Positions 17,857 to 26,838 of a stretch of 64,000 nucleotides of DNA are shown here, piece after piece. Numbering within the stretch: position 1 is the stretch's first letter; each line of letters opens with the position of its first letter. A program made the position numbers and the translations under genes. Source of the stretch: GCA-2709075 sp038146865 (GTDB lineage: Bacteria; Pseudomonadota; Alphaproteobacteria; MPNO01; UBA2964); assembly GCA_038146865.1 (NCBI GenBank), contig JAYQSL010000007.1:558001-622000 (forward strand), read 5' to 3'. The notes under the pieces were generated by a model, which had not been told where the DNA came from, ran no database searches, and saw nothing but the letters and a program-made list of their open reading frames with translations.

Positions 17857-18693
17857 CTATAACTTTTGAAAGGTCAATGAGGCCCAAAGACTAAACCAAT
17901 GGGTCTTTGAAGGGGCTTTTTGTGGAATAAGGTGGACCACGTTTAAAAGCCAGGGACCCTTTCCTGGGATTGCAACAATCGCGCGACCGTCGGCTCCTGT
18001 TGTCGGTCCCTTAGTTCGTTCTCCGCTTCTCTTCGAGATTTGAATAATGCGAGCTCCCTCAAGGGGTTTTCCATTGTGAAGTAGCCTGACTGGTAACTTT
18101 TCATCCTCCTTAAGAGTGAATGGATTTTGTTCAGCTATCAGCTCCAAAGGCATTCCGGTAAATTGGTCTTTTTGTTTCGAGTTATTTCCTACCGCGATCA
18201 GAAGTTTGGCGCACCTTACATATTGCTCAGTAATATTTGCCTTTGGAAAACCAAAGCGGAGATGATCGGGAATGCGGTGTTCCAGACCTTCATTCTCTAA
18301 GTATGTTTTAAATTTTTCCCATTCTTTGAACTCAATTTCGATCGGCTTTGTATGATGTGTGACAACTGCTAATCCGTTTGACTCGAACGCGAGGACGGCA
18401 GCAGGATCATCGCCGTCTATACTTTTAATCGGGATTTTTTTTCCATTGAGGGTATAATTAAAGCTGTAAAAACTATCGCCAAGATAAGGCCAGGACTCGC
18501 CCTTGAAATATTGGCCTATCCTAATGGTTATTGGATTTTTTTCGTGTTTTTGGACGGTAAATTTTTCGGGGTATAGCCAAAATTCATGCGCTTTTACAGA
18601 CGCAGTATTTTGCAATAAAGAAAACAAAAAACAAAAAATGAGAGGTACGAAAAATATAGATGACCGGAAAAGTGTTTTTAAAAAATAAGACAT
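17857..18693 (-). CDS. DUF4198 family periplasmic protein
   Basis: A 278-residue exported protein with a long hydrophobic signal peptide (residues 8-30) and a mature N-terminus at about KAHEFWLYPEKF, which is the hallmark of DUF4198. It continues with the two-domain pattern (Ig-like halves, GKPLEGARIIQISK, GADGRAIVAIPGKGPWLLNVVHL). DUF4198 proteins are often linked with nickel/cobalt or other metal uptake. The start ATG 18693 has AGAGAG 6 bases upstream. It begins inside the first codons of the divergent HupE-like gene (34-base overlap of 5' ends). Confidence 0.83.
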   Translation of the reverse strand: MSYFLKTLFRSSIFFVPLIFCFLFSLLQNTASVKAHEFWLYPEKFTVQKHEKNPITIRIGQYFKGESWPYLGDSFYSFNYTLNGKKIPIKSIDGDDPAAVLAFESNGLAVVTHHTKPIEIEFKEWEKFKTYLENEGLEHRIPDHLRFGFPKANITEQYVRCAKLLIAVGNNSKQKDQFTGMPLELIAEQNPFTLKEDEKLPVRLLHNGKPLEGARIIQISKRSGERTKGPTTGADGRAIVAIPGKGPWLLNVVHLIPQKAPSKTHWFSLWASLTFQKL

Positions 18694-19817
18694 TATTCTC
18701 TCTATTTGCGTTTGGTCTGATTTTAATTACCTCTTTTTCTGGCGCTATTGTCAAAGCTCACGAAATTAGGCCAACAGTCTTCGAATTTGACGTTACAAAG
18801 AAAAATACGTTGCTTTTGAAAGCTTTGGTAAATTTTGAAGCATTGATTGCGGGCAGCGGCACTCAATCGGGTCAAGCTCTTGAGCACTCTGAGCAAGATC
18901 CTAGGTACGGAGAGCTAAGAAGGTTATCAAGACAAGAGCTAGAGCTTGAAATTAGGAAGTTTTTTCCCTCTTGGATAAGAGGCATTAAAATTAAATTTGA
19001 TGATGCCTCGATACCCCTTACCTTGGATAAAATTACGATTAGAAGCCCTGAGGACATGGAGCTGCCTCGCCTAACGGAAATAACTTTAAAGTCAGATAAC
19101 GTGGGTACACCTCGGTCTTTGTATTGGCGATATGATCCAAATTTTGGAGACAGTATTGTTAGGTTAAAATGGGATGGGGATAAGATTAAGGCATTTTGGC
19201 TTAAGCCAGGAGATGTCATAAGCAATTATGGTCTCTTTAATCAAAAATCTCGAACTAAAATAGAATTATTTATCGAATACATAAAAATTGGCTTTATTCA
19301 TATTCTGCCTTTAGGTTTGGATCATATTTTATTCATATTAGGTCTATATTTTTTAAGTCTTCGCCTTAAATTTCTTCTTGTACAAATTACATCATTTACT
19401 GTAGCTCATTCGATTACTCTTGGGCTCGCGACGGTTTGGAATCAATTCCAAATTGCGCCATCAATCATTGAGCCTTTGATCGCCTTAAGTATTGTCTTTA
19501 TCGCCGTTGAGAACTTATTCACGGATAGGCTGTCGAAATGGCGTCCTGTCGTTATCTTCATTTTTGGTTTGATCCACGGAATTGGCTTTAGTGGGGTGCT
19601 CAAAGATGTTGGTTACCAAGGAGGAAGCCAGCTGTTGGCACTGGGCGGTTTCAGTGTTGGCGTAGAGTTGGGCCAAATTTCTGTTGTGTTGATTGCTTTC
19701 TTGTCATTGGGAGTTTGGTTTGGAAGAAAGCTGTGGTATCGGGCCTACATTGTTAGGCCTGGATCAGTATTGATCGGCCTATTTGGCGCGTTCTGGTTTG
19801 TAGAGAGGATTTGGTAA
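18660..19817 (+). CDS. HupE/UreJ-like membrane protein
   Basis: A 385-residue protein with a signal-like N-terminus, cleaved near VKAHEIRP, a periplasmic domain of about 180 residues, and a C-terminal block of about six to seven hydrophobic segments. The pattern IGFIHILPLGLDHILFILGLYFLS, TVAHSITLGLA and FGLIHGIGFSG is typical of the HupE/UreJ_2 group. These motifs with repeated His, Asp and Gly are shared with small nickel permeases. A role in metal transport, together with the divergent DUF4198 protein, is plausible. The start could be ATG 18660 or GTG 18672; either overlaps the divergent gene. Confidence 0.83.
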   Translation: MTGKVFLKNKTLFSLFAFGLILITSFSGAIVKAHEIRPTVFEFDVTKKNTLLLKALVNFEALIAGSGTQSGQALEHSEQDPRYGELRRLSRQELELEIRKFFPSWIRGIKIKFDDASIPLTLDKITIRSPEDMELPRLTEITLKSDNVGTPRSLYWRYDPNFGDSIVRLKWDGDKIKAFWLKPGDVISNYGLFNQKSRTKIELFIEYIKIGFIHILPLGLDHILFILGLYFLSLRLKFLLVQITSFTVAHSITLGLATVWNQFQIAPSIIEPLIALSIVFIAVENLFTDRLSKWRPVVIFIFGLIHGIGFSGVLKDVGYQGGSQLLALGGFSVGVELGQISVVLIAFLSLGVWFGRKLWYRAYIVRPGSVLIGLFGAFWFVERIW

Positions 19818-19865
19818 TCCAAACGCTATATCAAATTAGATCGGTTTTTTGTTGATTTATGCTGC

Positions 19866-21389
19866 TTATCCGATCGAACTAAGAAATTCCTTGGCGCAAT
19901 CCAAATAAGTTTGTTTGGCGTCATCTGTCCATTTAGATAAGTTTCTGTAAGGAATCCCCATTCTTGGGTTATCACCCAGTTTATCTTCATTGCTTATAAG
20001 GAAAGCCCAATAGAGGAAATTAAATGGGCAGGCTTTGGGGCCTGTTTTTTCTTTTACGTCGTATTTGCAATCGCCGCAGAAATTGGACATGCGGTTAATG
20101 TAGGCTCCCGATGATACGTAAGGTTTTGATGCCATTTTGCCTCCGTCGGCATGCATTGCCATGCCGATTGTATTTGGCATTTCGACCCACTCTATTGCGT
20201 CTGAATAGACAGAGAGATACCAGCGCTCTACCTCCTGGGGGGAAACCCCAGCCAGTAACGCAAAATTCCCAGTAACCATGAGTCTTTGAATGTGGTGCGA
20301 GTACCCAGTTTGTTTTGTGGCAGTAATGGCTTCCTTGAGACAATTTAAATCGGTTTTTCCATCCCAATAGAAATTTGGCAGTTTGCGATTTGCATCTAAT
20401 CCATTTGAATTCGCGTAATCGGGCATAAGTGTCCAATAGACTCCTCTGACGTATTCTCTCCAACCCAAAATCTGCCTAATGAAACCCTCCACAGCATTTA
20501 TCGGGGCATCGCCATTTTCATATTTTTCTTCTGCGCTCCGACAGACTTCTTCAGGGAGGAGTAAACCAATATTGAGACTGGTGGAGAGGAGCGAATGGAA
20601 AAGAAACGTCTCCCCGGTTTTCATCGCATCTTGATAATCACCAAATTGCGGCAACATATCTTGAAGAAAATGCTTAAGAGACTCTAGAGCCTCAGACCTC
20701 GTGACTGGCCATGAAAAGTTTTCTGCGTTTCCAAAATTATTTTCAAAAGTATGCGAGACAAGTTCTAAAACCTCGCGGGTGATTTGATCGGGAGGGAAGC
20801 GAAGCCGACTTGGAATGGAAAAGCCCTTGGGTAAGCTCTTCCGATTTTTAGAGTCAAAATTCCATGACCCCCCGGCCGGTTTATCGTCTTTCATGAGCAA
20901 CTGGTTTTCTTTTCGGAGTTCTCGATAGAAATATTCCATTCGCCATGTACGACGATCTGATGCCCATTCTTTGAAGCGTTCTTTGCTCGCAAAAAAACGA
21001 TCATCAGGTAAAATATCGACTTTTATATTTAGACTTGTGTTCCAACTTTCTGCGAGCTTTTGAATTCGCCATTCTCCCGGTTCGGTGAGAATTAGACCCT
21101 CAGTTTGCCAGCGGTCGATGGCCCTTTTTATTTCTGATGTCAGCGTGCCTGTGTTACCGGGGTCGTCTAGTTTGACGTAGTCGACCCTGTAGCCTTTAAG
21201 TCTGAGATCGGCTGAAAAATGGCGCATTGCGCTCAAAAAAAGGACTATTTTTTGTTTATGGTGTGGGACGTATGAACACTCTTCCATGACCTCTAGCATA
21301 AGAATCACATCGTTTTTCTTATCCGCACCTTTTAGCGATGAAATCTGGTTTGATAACTGATCACCTAGTATTAACCGGATTGCGCCCAT
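19866..21389 (-). CDS. Cryptochrome/photolyase-related protein with Fe-S cluster cysteines (PhrB-like)
   Basis: A 507-residue member of the deoxyribodipyrimidine photolyase-related family (FeS-BCP type, which includes bacterial (6-4) photolyases). I take ATG 21389 (MGAIRLILGDQLSNQ) because this is how the family normally begins; an in-frame ATG at 21443 would add 18 residues. The C-terminal region YINRMSNFCGDC-KYDV...ACPFNFLYW carries three of the four cysteines that hold the 4Fe-4S cluster. Light-driven DNA repair is the expected role. It is divergent from the TauD-like gene and convergent with the HupE-like gene. Confidence 0.9.
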   Translation of the reverse strand: MGAIRLILGDQLSNQISSLKGADKKNDVILMLEVMEECSYVPHHKQKIVLFLSAMRHFSADLRLKGYRVDYVKLDDPGNTGTLTSEIKRAIDRWQTEGLILTEPGEWRIQKLAESWNTSLNIKVDILPDDRFFASKERFKEWASDRRTWRMEYFYRELRKENQLLMKDDKPAGGSWNFDSKNRKSLPKGFSIPSRLRFPPDQITREVLELVSHTFENNFGNAENFSWPVTRSEALESLKHFLQDMLPQFGDYQDAMKTGETFLFHSLLSTSLNIGLLLPEEVCRSAEEKYENGDAPINAVEGFIRQILGWREYVRGVYWTLMPDYANSNGLDANRKLPNFYWDGKTDLNCLKEAITATKQTGYSHHIQRLMVTGNFALLAGVSPQEVERWYLSVYSDAIEWVEMPNTIGMAMHADGGKMASKPYVSSGAYINRMSNFCGDCKYDVKEKTGPKACPFNFLYWAFLISNEDKLGDNPRMGIPYRNLSKWTDDAKQTYLDCAKEFLSSIG

Positions 21390-21562
21390 CTCACGTGCCT
21401 TTCGATTATGACAAGCATTGTTTAATAGAATGGTGCGGGACATGCCCCACAGAAAACAGCTGCTGACAGAAGTGTTAAAAATTAGTTAGTATTTTGAGGG
21501 TTTTAGTAAAGTCGGACAATTGTTGGGTTCGGCAAAGTTCTGAAATTGAGAGGTTGAAAGCG

Positions 21563-22633
21563 ATGAATCCCTTTGAGCCTGGGACAAGATTAAGGCATCC
21601 CGCCGTTTTAGGAGAGCCAATTGTCGATCCTGCCGGGTGGTCGAATAGAGATTTTTCGGCTCGTGACAGTTACCTATATGTTCTGTCGTCAGACGAGATT
21701 GATGAAATCTTGCTTGCTGCTGATCAGTTTGAGAAAACAGGCATTGAACTGAGGGATCTTAGCAAAGACAAATTCGTTATCCCAAAATTTGAGGAAACCT
21801 TATTGGAGGTTATCCATGATGAGGTCCTAAATGGTAGAGGGTTTATTTTTTTAAGAGGACTGCCAGTCGAGGGTCGATCTGTTTTGCAGAATGCTATCGT
21901 TCAGTGGGGGCTGGCGAGTTATCTAGGTAGTATGCTCCCCCAGAATAAACAGGGCAATCTGCTCGAGCATGTAAAAAATGCAGGCGGTGATATCGATAGC
22001 CCTACCGGCCGAGGTTACAATTCTGCCAATACCTTGGGTTTTCACTCTGATGACTCTGATGCCTTTTCGCTCATGTGTCTTCGTGTTGGCAAATCAGGTG
22101 GAGAGCATCGGATCGTCAGTTCTGTAACAGTTTACAACGCGATGCTAGATCGTTTTCCAAGGTTTGCGAAAGAACTGGAATTTCTCTTTTATCGGTCTCG
22201 TAGAGGAGAAATTCCTCTCGGTGAGGTGCCGTTTGTTCGTCAGCCCGTCTTCAGCGTAACTGATGGTTACTTCTGTGCGCGTGGTGCATCAAGCACAATT
22301 AAAAGAGCGCAAGAGTTAGAGGGTGTGCCCAAACTTACGAAATTCCAACGAGATGCTATAAATTGTTACCAGACTTTGTGCGGAGAACTGTCTTTACTAG
22401 TAAACTGGCAGCCAGGAGATATTTCATTCGTGCTTAATCATGTTGCCTTGCATGCGAGGACGGCCTACCAGGATTGGCCTGAACCAGAGAAAAAAAGACA
22501 TTTACTTCGTTTGTGGATTAATCTTGAGAAGAAAAGACCTATCCACGAAACCATTGCGCAGGATATGTCAGGCATTAAACTGGCGGAAGGAACCAACCCA
22601 AACACACCGTTGGATATGACCCCGGTGGTCTAA
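21563..22633 (+). CDS. TauD/TfdA-like Fe(II)/2-oxoglutarate-type dioxygenase
   Basis: A 356-residue protein; start ATG 21563 (MNPFEPGTRLRHP) has GAGAGG upstream, while the longer frame to 21494 does not. The metal-binding HxD is in LGFHSDDSDAF at about residue 157. The distal His is in VLNHVALHARTAY, and the 2-oxoglutarate-binding Arg is probably in KRHLLRLWI. The family hydroxylates small organic molecules with O2 and 2-oxoglutarate; the substrate is unknown. It resembles the large uncharacterised TauD-like group rather than taurine dioxygenase itself. Confidence 0.87.
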   Translation: MNPFEPGTRLRHPAVLGEPIVDPAGWSNRDFSARDSYLYVLSSDEIDEILLAADQFEKTGIELRDLSKDKFVIPKFEETLLEVIHDEVLNGRGFIFLRGLPVEGRSVLQNAIVQWGLASYLGSMLPQNKQGNLLEHVKNAGGDIDSPTGRGYNSANTLGFHSDDSDAFSLMCLRVGKSGGEHRIVSSVTVYNAMLDRFPRFAKELEFLFYRSRRGEIPLGEVPFVRQPVFSVTDGYFCARGASSTIKRAQELEGVPKLTKFQRDAINCYQTLCGELSLLVNWQPGDISFVLNHVALHARTAYQDWPEPEKKRHLLRLWINLEKKRPIHETIAQDMSGIKLAEGTNPNTPLDMTPVV

Positions 22634-22665
22634 CGAATTTTGAGTTCGAGAACGATAGCAAGATT

Positions 22666-23319
22666 ATGAGTCGCATTTTGCTCTTACAGAAAAATAAATA
22701 CCTCTACGGCTTGGCCATCTTTATATCGATATGGCTTTCTGCCGGGGTGTTATTGGCACAACCGGTTAAATTGGCAGAGGCCAAAGGTCTGCTTAAAAGT
22801 GGTTATTACCAAGAGGCGGAGTTAATTCTCGGCGAGATCAATGACGGTAGAAATTCTGAAGTTCTCCTGCTTCTAGGGAATTTGTATAATGGTAACTCTC
22901 AATACAAAGTGAATTATAAAAAGTCAGTATCCTATTACGGAAAAGCAGCAGAATTAGGAAATCCAGAAGCGGCATACAATCTCGGGGTTCTTTATTTTCA
23001 GGGACGGGGTGTGCCCCAGAACTACCAAAAAGCTCTCGAGTGGTATTCCAAAGCATCTAAGGCAGGTTTTGCACCCGCGCAGAATAATTTGGGATTTCTT
23101 TACCAAAAAGGTATGGGAACTGAACAAAGTAATGGGAATGCTTACGGATGGTATTCTATATCTGCGGCGAATGGCTCGAGAGCAGGTCTGAGGAATAGAG
23201 ATATATTGTTGGCACAGCTACTTGAGGAAGAGGGAGCTGAAGTAGTGTCCGATATCCAAGCGCAGGCGCTAAAATGCATTCAAAATAATTATGCAAATTG
23301 TTTTGAGGGCGACAGCTAA
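22666..23319 (+). CDS. Secreted Sel1-repeat (TPR-like) protein
   Basis: A 217-residue protein with a signal peptide (hydrophobic residues 14-31, cleavage near LLAQP) and about three Sel1-like repeats of 36 residues: YYGKAAELGNPEAAYNLGVLY, WYSKASKAGFAPAQNNLGFLY and WYSISAANGS. Such solenoids bind other proteins in the periplasm or envelope. The repeat spacer FQGRGVPQNYQKALE is typical. Starts 32 bases after the TauD-like gene and may share its transcript. Confidence 0.9.
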   Translation: MSRILLLQKNKYLYGLAIFISIWLSAGVLLAQPVKLAEAKGLLKSGYYQEAELILGEINDGRNSEVLLLLGNLYNGNSQYKVNYKKSVSYYGKAAELGNPEAAYNLGVLYFQGRGVPQNYQKALEWYSKASKAGFAPAQNNLGFLYQKGMGTEQSNGNAYGWYSISAANGSRAGLRNRDILLAQLLEEEGAEVVSDIQAQALKCIQNNYANCFEGDS

Positions 23320-23324
23320 AAATC

Positions 23325-23371
23325 CGATCAAAAACATGGTCGATTCACTCAATAATTTATGTTTTTGGTCG
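23325..23371. repeat. Inverted repeat downstream of the Sel1 gene
   Basis: CGATCAAAAACAT at 23325-23337 pairs with ATGTTTTTGGTCG at 23359-23371 (13 positions, one G-T), enclosing a 21-base loop. It lies 5 bases after the Sel1-protein stop and about 100 bases before the next gene. It may end the upstream transcript or act as an operator for the downstream one; no T tract follows. Confidence 0.5.
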
Positions 23372-23472
23372 TAAAAATATTGTCTTGTTTCCAGGCATAA
23401 GATTGTCAGGTACAACTGGACAAAAGATTCATTTTTTGACTAATCTGTTTAGAAAAAGGGAGGAAAAATATC

Positions 23473-24217
23473 TTGAAGATTTTATCTAAATTTAGTGTCC
23501 TTAGTTTATTGCTTGCCGCGTCAGTAGGTTTTGCGGGAGTATCTTTAGCCGGGGGACATGGGGGAAAGGCCCCTAAAGCGTCACCGCAAGAACAAAAATG
23601 TATTAACTTGTGGAAAGCAGGCAAAAAAAAGCAATTTGCTAGCCGTAAATCTGGTTGTTGCGCTCTCGCAATGAGCAGTCCTCTTCCTCCAAAAGGTGCC
23701 CCAGTTTGGAGAGATAAGAGAGAGCGTAAGATGCTCAAAATGCTACAGGATGCAAAAAAATTCTGTGCCAAGCGCGGGTTCAAGCCGGGACCTGGTCCGA
23801 GAGGTGAGCGTGGAATGCCCCCGAGAGGTGAGCGTGGAATGCCCCCGAGAGGTGATGCCCCCGAGAGGTGAGCGTGGAATGCCCCCGAGAGGCGAGCGCT
23901 TAATGCCCCCGGGAGGAAAGCCCGGAAAGGTCTCTAAACGTTGCAAACCTCGGAAGAAACTGCCTGTAGTAAGGGTTTCTCAGGTGCTTTCTGAGTCAAA
24001 AGCCATAAGCTATGTGGTTCAAGGAACGACAGCACGGGTGCAAACAAAGTGGAACAACAAAAGAAGCGTTGCCTGTGTAAGAGGGAAAAAAGTACCCGTA
24101 AGAGTGGGCAACTCGCCCTCTGATTCAAATTGGGGAGCTTACATCCAAGGTAGTATGCAATGCGACCTTCGGAAGAACCGAAAAGGTACTCGCGTTGCGC
24201 AGATTTTGTGTAACTAA
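23473..24217 (+). pseudogene. Secreted basic protein gene split by a frameshift in an octapeptide repeat
   Basis: The frame starts at TTG 23473 with GGGAGG upstream. It has a clear signal peptide (LLLAASVGFAGVSLAGG), then a Cys- and Lys-rich part, then repeats of PRGERGMP, and stops at TGA 23871. The same repeats continue in the +1 frame (units 4 and 5, then PGGKPGKVSKRCKP) and go on for over 100 more residues to TAA 24217. The shift is caused by one 16-bp repeat unit where the others are 24 bp. Restoring 8 bases would give one protein of 250 residues. It may be a true mutation, a phase-variable state or a sequencing/assembly error in a repeat. No known family recognised. Confidence 0.8.
23797..23923 (+). 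repeat. 24-bp tandem repeat array encoding PRGERGMP
   Basis: Units: 23797-23820, 23821-23844, a short 16-bp unit at 23845-23860, 23861-23884, a diverged unit at 23885-23908 (PRGERLMP), and a degenerate partial unit to 23923. Units 1, 2 and 4 are identical. The short unit lacks 8 bp relative to the others and shifts the reading frame. Confidence 0.95.
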
Positions 24218-24242
24218 GACAATGATTTGAGTAAAATGTGTA

Positions 24243-24267
24243 GGGCGGCTTAGGCCGCCCTTTTTTT
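24243..24267 (+). terminator. Rho-independent terminator
   Basis: Perfect 7-bp GC-rich stem GGGCGGC (24243-24249) / GCCGCCC (24254-24260) with loop TTAG, followed by seven T residues (24261-24267). It lies 26 bases after the TAA that ends the repeat-protein frame in its second reading frame. This suggests the whole 23473-24217 region is one transcription unit. Confidence 0.92.
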
Positions 24268-24338
24268 GCCTGGTTTTGATGGTAATAGTTGTCAGGGTCA
24301 ACAGGCTTTTGAATTTGTACAATTCACCTATTGACCTA

Positions 24339-24354
24339 ATCATTTTTAAATGAT
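24339..24354. promoter_or_regulatory. Palindrome upstream of the first ABC transporter operon
   Basis: ATCATTT (24339-24345) and AAATGAT (24348-24354) form an AT-rich palindrome just downstream of TTGACC (24331-24336), which resembles a -35 box. It is about 100 bases before the ATPase start. It could be an operator for a metal- or substrate-responsive repressor. I could not match it to a known box. Confidence 0.3.
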
Positions 24355-24452
24355 CAATTTTTCGGCATCAGCTCATTTTTAGTAAACAAGATCGCTGGCT
24401 GGGAAACGCATTAGCCCCAAAGAGGCTAAATAAAAGAATTTGGGACAGGGCA

Positions 24453-25562
24453 TTGATATCGATTAGTCATCTCCAGAAAGATTTTATCGTTGCAGACGGC
24501 GACGGAAAGGTTTCAGCTCTGAACGATCTCAATATTGAGGTCGAAAGGGGAGAATTTTTTGTCATCGTCGGAGCGAGCGGGTCCGGCAAAACGACTTTAT
24601 TGCGTTCAGTAGCCGGATTAGAGACGCCAGACTCCGGTTCCATAAAGATAGATAGCCGCACGGTTTTCTCGAATAAACCGCCCGTATGGGTATCCCCGCA
24701 AGATCGCGGTTTTGGTATGGTGTTTCAATCATACGCTGTTTGGCCGCATTTATCAGTTTACGACAATGTTTCCTTGCCTCTTCGAGAAGGCTCCCAGAAG
24801 ATCCCGAGTGGTGAAGTTCGAGGGCGCGTCGAAGAGGCGCTCGCTATGGTATCTCTTGAAGAACAAATTGACAGACCCTCAACACTCTTGAGTGGGGGGC
24901 AGCAGCAGCGTGTGGCGCTCGCGAGAGCGATCGCGGTTAACCCTCAGGTTCTATTAATGGATGAACCTTTGAGTAATCTGGATGCGCGCCTGCGGGAAGA
25001 AGTTCGGGGGAAGATTAGAGGTTTGGCGAAAGACCTCGGCGCGACGGTGCTATATGTTACTCACGACCAAATCGAGGCTATGGCGATTGCAGATAAAATC
25101 GCGATTATGAGTTTTGGTAAGTTACTCCAGTTTGGTTCACCGACCGAGTTGTATAAAAAACCCAATCGGGCAGAGGTAGCGGAGTTTTTTGGAACAGTTA
25201 ACTGGTTGGAAGGTGAAAGGCAGGGCGATAAAGTAAAAACGTCTTTAGGGGAGGTAACTGTTGGTCTGCCATCTTCAGGGTCGTCAAATGTTTGGCTCGG
25301 AATTCGCCCCGAGCATCTATTGTCGGGGCCTGAAAACGCTCAGAATAAGTTTTCAGTAGAATTAAAAGAATCAATATTCTTGGGTGACCAATATGCTTTT
25401 GAGTCAGTGAACGCTGACATAAAACTTTCCGGGAAAAGTCGGAATGCACCAGATGTCGTTGATGGAAAAATAGAAATAGCCATTGATCCCGGAGATATTA
25501 TGGTCTTTGAGGCTAATGATGAAAATAATGAGTTTATCAGAAACTCTTTATTAGACTCATAG
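24453..25562 (+). CDS. ABC transporter ATP-binding protein (Fbp/Pot type)
   Basis: A 369-residue ATPase with Walker A GASGSGKTT at residues 40-48, Q-loop FGMVFQSYAVWPH, signature LSGGQQQRVALARAI, Walker B LLMDEPLSNLDARLREE and switch His in VTHDQIEA. A C-terminal TOBE-like regulatory region follows (WLGIRPEHLL). The start is TTG 24453 with GGGACAGGG just upstream. With the next two genes it forms a complete importer of the ferric/2-aminoethylphosphonate/polyamine superfamily. Its substrate is not determined. Confidence 0.93.
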   Translation: MISISHLQKDFIVADGDGKVSALNDLNIEVERGEFFVIVGASGSGKTTLLRSVAGLETPDSGSIKIDSRTVFSNKPPVWVSPQDRGFGMVFQSYAVWPHLSVYDNVSLPLREGSQKIPSGEVRGRVEEALAMVSLEEQIDRPSTLLSGGQQQRVALARAIAVNPQVLLMDEPLSNLDARLREEVRGKIRGLAKDLGATVLYVTHDQIEAMAIADKIAIMSFGKLLQFGSPTELYKKPNRAEVAEFFGTVNWLEGERQGDKVKTSLGEVTVGLPSSGSSNVWLGIRPEHLLSGPENAQNKFSVELKESIFLGDQYAFESVNADIKLSGKSRNAPDVVDGKIEIAIDPGDIMVFEANDENNEFIRNSLLDS

Positions 25563-25701
25563 ATTGGCTCTCGATTTTGTATGTCAGCAGAAGACGTTTT
25601 GATCTCACACTTAAAGTCCCAAATATTGGCAAGTTGCTTAAAGACTACTTGCTGGATACCCACAAAAAGCACAGAATTAAATAAAAGCAGAGGAGGTAAA
25701 T

Positions 25702-26829
25702 ATGACTTTAACCAATAAAATAACAAAGAGGGGAACTGCACTAACGATTTTAGCAGCTTCCTCGCTCCTGTTTGCGGGCCATGTGAGCGCCGGTGGACAT
25801 TCGGGAGCGCCCAAAAATCTTACTGAACTTATTGCTGCCGCAAAAAAAGAGGGCCAATTCAAAGGGATGTGGTCTTCAAGTAGCCTTGGTGGCGGCAAAG
25901 GTTTTAAGCAAATGATTGCGGCCGTCAATCAAAAGTATGGGTTGAGCATTAAAGCTAAATTTACACCAGGCCCATCAATGACCAAGATGGTGGCAAAGAC
26001 AACAAGAGAGCTTAAAGCCGGTCAGCCCGCTAGTACTGATATGCTTTGGAATAACTCTGGTGGAGCGCTTAAAGGCGGAAAGGTCGGCATTCTCCGCAAA
26101 ATAAACTGGAATGCATTTCTAGAACGGAAGCCACTTGGCTGGGAAGGGTTCGATCACGTTGCCCCCGGAGGTGTCGGATTGGCTTCGGCCGGTTCGCTTG
26201 TTGGTATTATGTATAACTCTGATTTGGTAAAAGGAGATGATGTTCCTCAATCAATTGAGGATGTCTTCAAGCCCAAGTTTAAGGGTAAAATTGCTACCAC
26301 TCCCTACGTCGCGGGAATGCGCGAATTCGGGATGCCGGATGTTCTCGGCAATAAGAGAATGGTTGAGTATACCAAACGTTTAACAAATCATATTGGTGGT
26401 CTTATGCGCTGTGGGTCAACGGATCGCTTGACCAGTGGAGAGTTTTTGATGCTGGTATTTAGCTGTGGTGATCAATACGTCAACCGAGCTAAAAATTCCG
26501 GAAGTAGTGAACCACTTGGTTATGCGATTATGAATGAGGCAGTAATCTCTCATACGCGGTATGCCATGGTACCTAAGAATTCATCGGCTCCTAATACCGC
26601 TACTTTGGTTGCTGTATGGTTGGGTTCCAAAGAAGGCCAGGCATGGATGTGGAAACAAAATGGCTTGGATATGCCCATTTATGCTGAGTCTCAAGTGAGA
26701 AAAAAACTGCTTGCCGCAAAAGCGAAGGGAGCCAGAATTGTGATGAATTCTCCTCAATGGCTTGGTAGTCAGGGAGGGTACATCAAATTCAGGAAAAAGC
26801 TTCAAAAGATCGTAAAGGCAAAGAAGTAA
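25702..26829 (+). CDS. ABC transporter substrate-binding protein (Fbp-like)
   Basis: A 375-residue periplasmic binding protein. ATG 25702 has a strong GAGGAGG site. The signal peptide covers residues 1-30, ending near SAGGHS. The body (ELIAAAKKEGQFKGMWSSS, SLVGIMYNSDLVKGDDVP, KPKFKGKIATTPYVAG) belongs to the class of binding proteins for ferric iron and related small ligands. The tyrosine pair that would hold bare Fe(III) in FbpA is not obvious, so another ligand is possible. It is clearly paralogous to the binding protein at 46857-47999. It ends with a Lys-rich tail (KKLQKIVKAKK). Confidence 0.9.
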   Translation: MTLTNKITKRGTALTILAASSLLFAGHVSAGGHSGAPKNLTELIAAAKKEGQFKGMWSSSSLGGGKGFKQMIAAVNQKYGLSIKAKFTPGPSMTKMVAKTTRELKAGQPASTDMLWNNSGGALKGGKVGILRKINWNAFLERKPLGWEGFDHVAPGGVGLASAGSLVGIMYNSDLVKGDDVPQSIEDVFKPKFKGKIATTPYVAGMREFGMPDVLGNKRMVEYTKRLTNHIGGLMRCGSTDRLTSGEFLMLVFSCGDQYVNRAKNSGSSEPLGYAIMNEAVISHTRYAMVPKNSSAPNTATLVAVWLGSKEGQAWMWKQNGLDMPIYAESQVRKKLLAAKAKGARIVMNSPQWLGSQGGYIKFRKKLQKIVKAKK

Positions 26830-26838
26830 ATTATTTAT

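Noticed and set aside
23869..23871. The TGA ending the first half of the repeat-protein frame as another selenocysteine codon
   Set aside because: Downstream of this TGA the same frame does not continue the protein; the homologous repeats continue in a different frame, so it is a frameshift, not recoding.
23845..23871. Programmed ribosomal frameshifting in the repeat
   Set aside because: No slippery heptamer is evident; the missing 8 bases in an otherwise exact 24-bp repeat explain the shift more simply.
23797..23923. CRISPR array
   Set aside because: The 24-bp units are directly adjacent with no spacers and encode a repeated octapeptide in frame.
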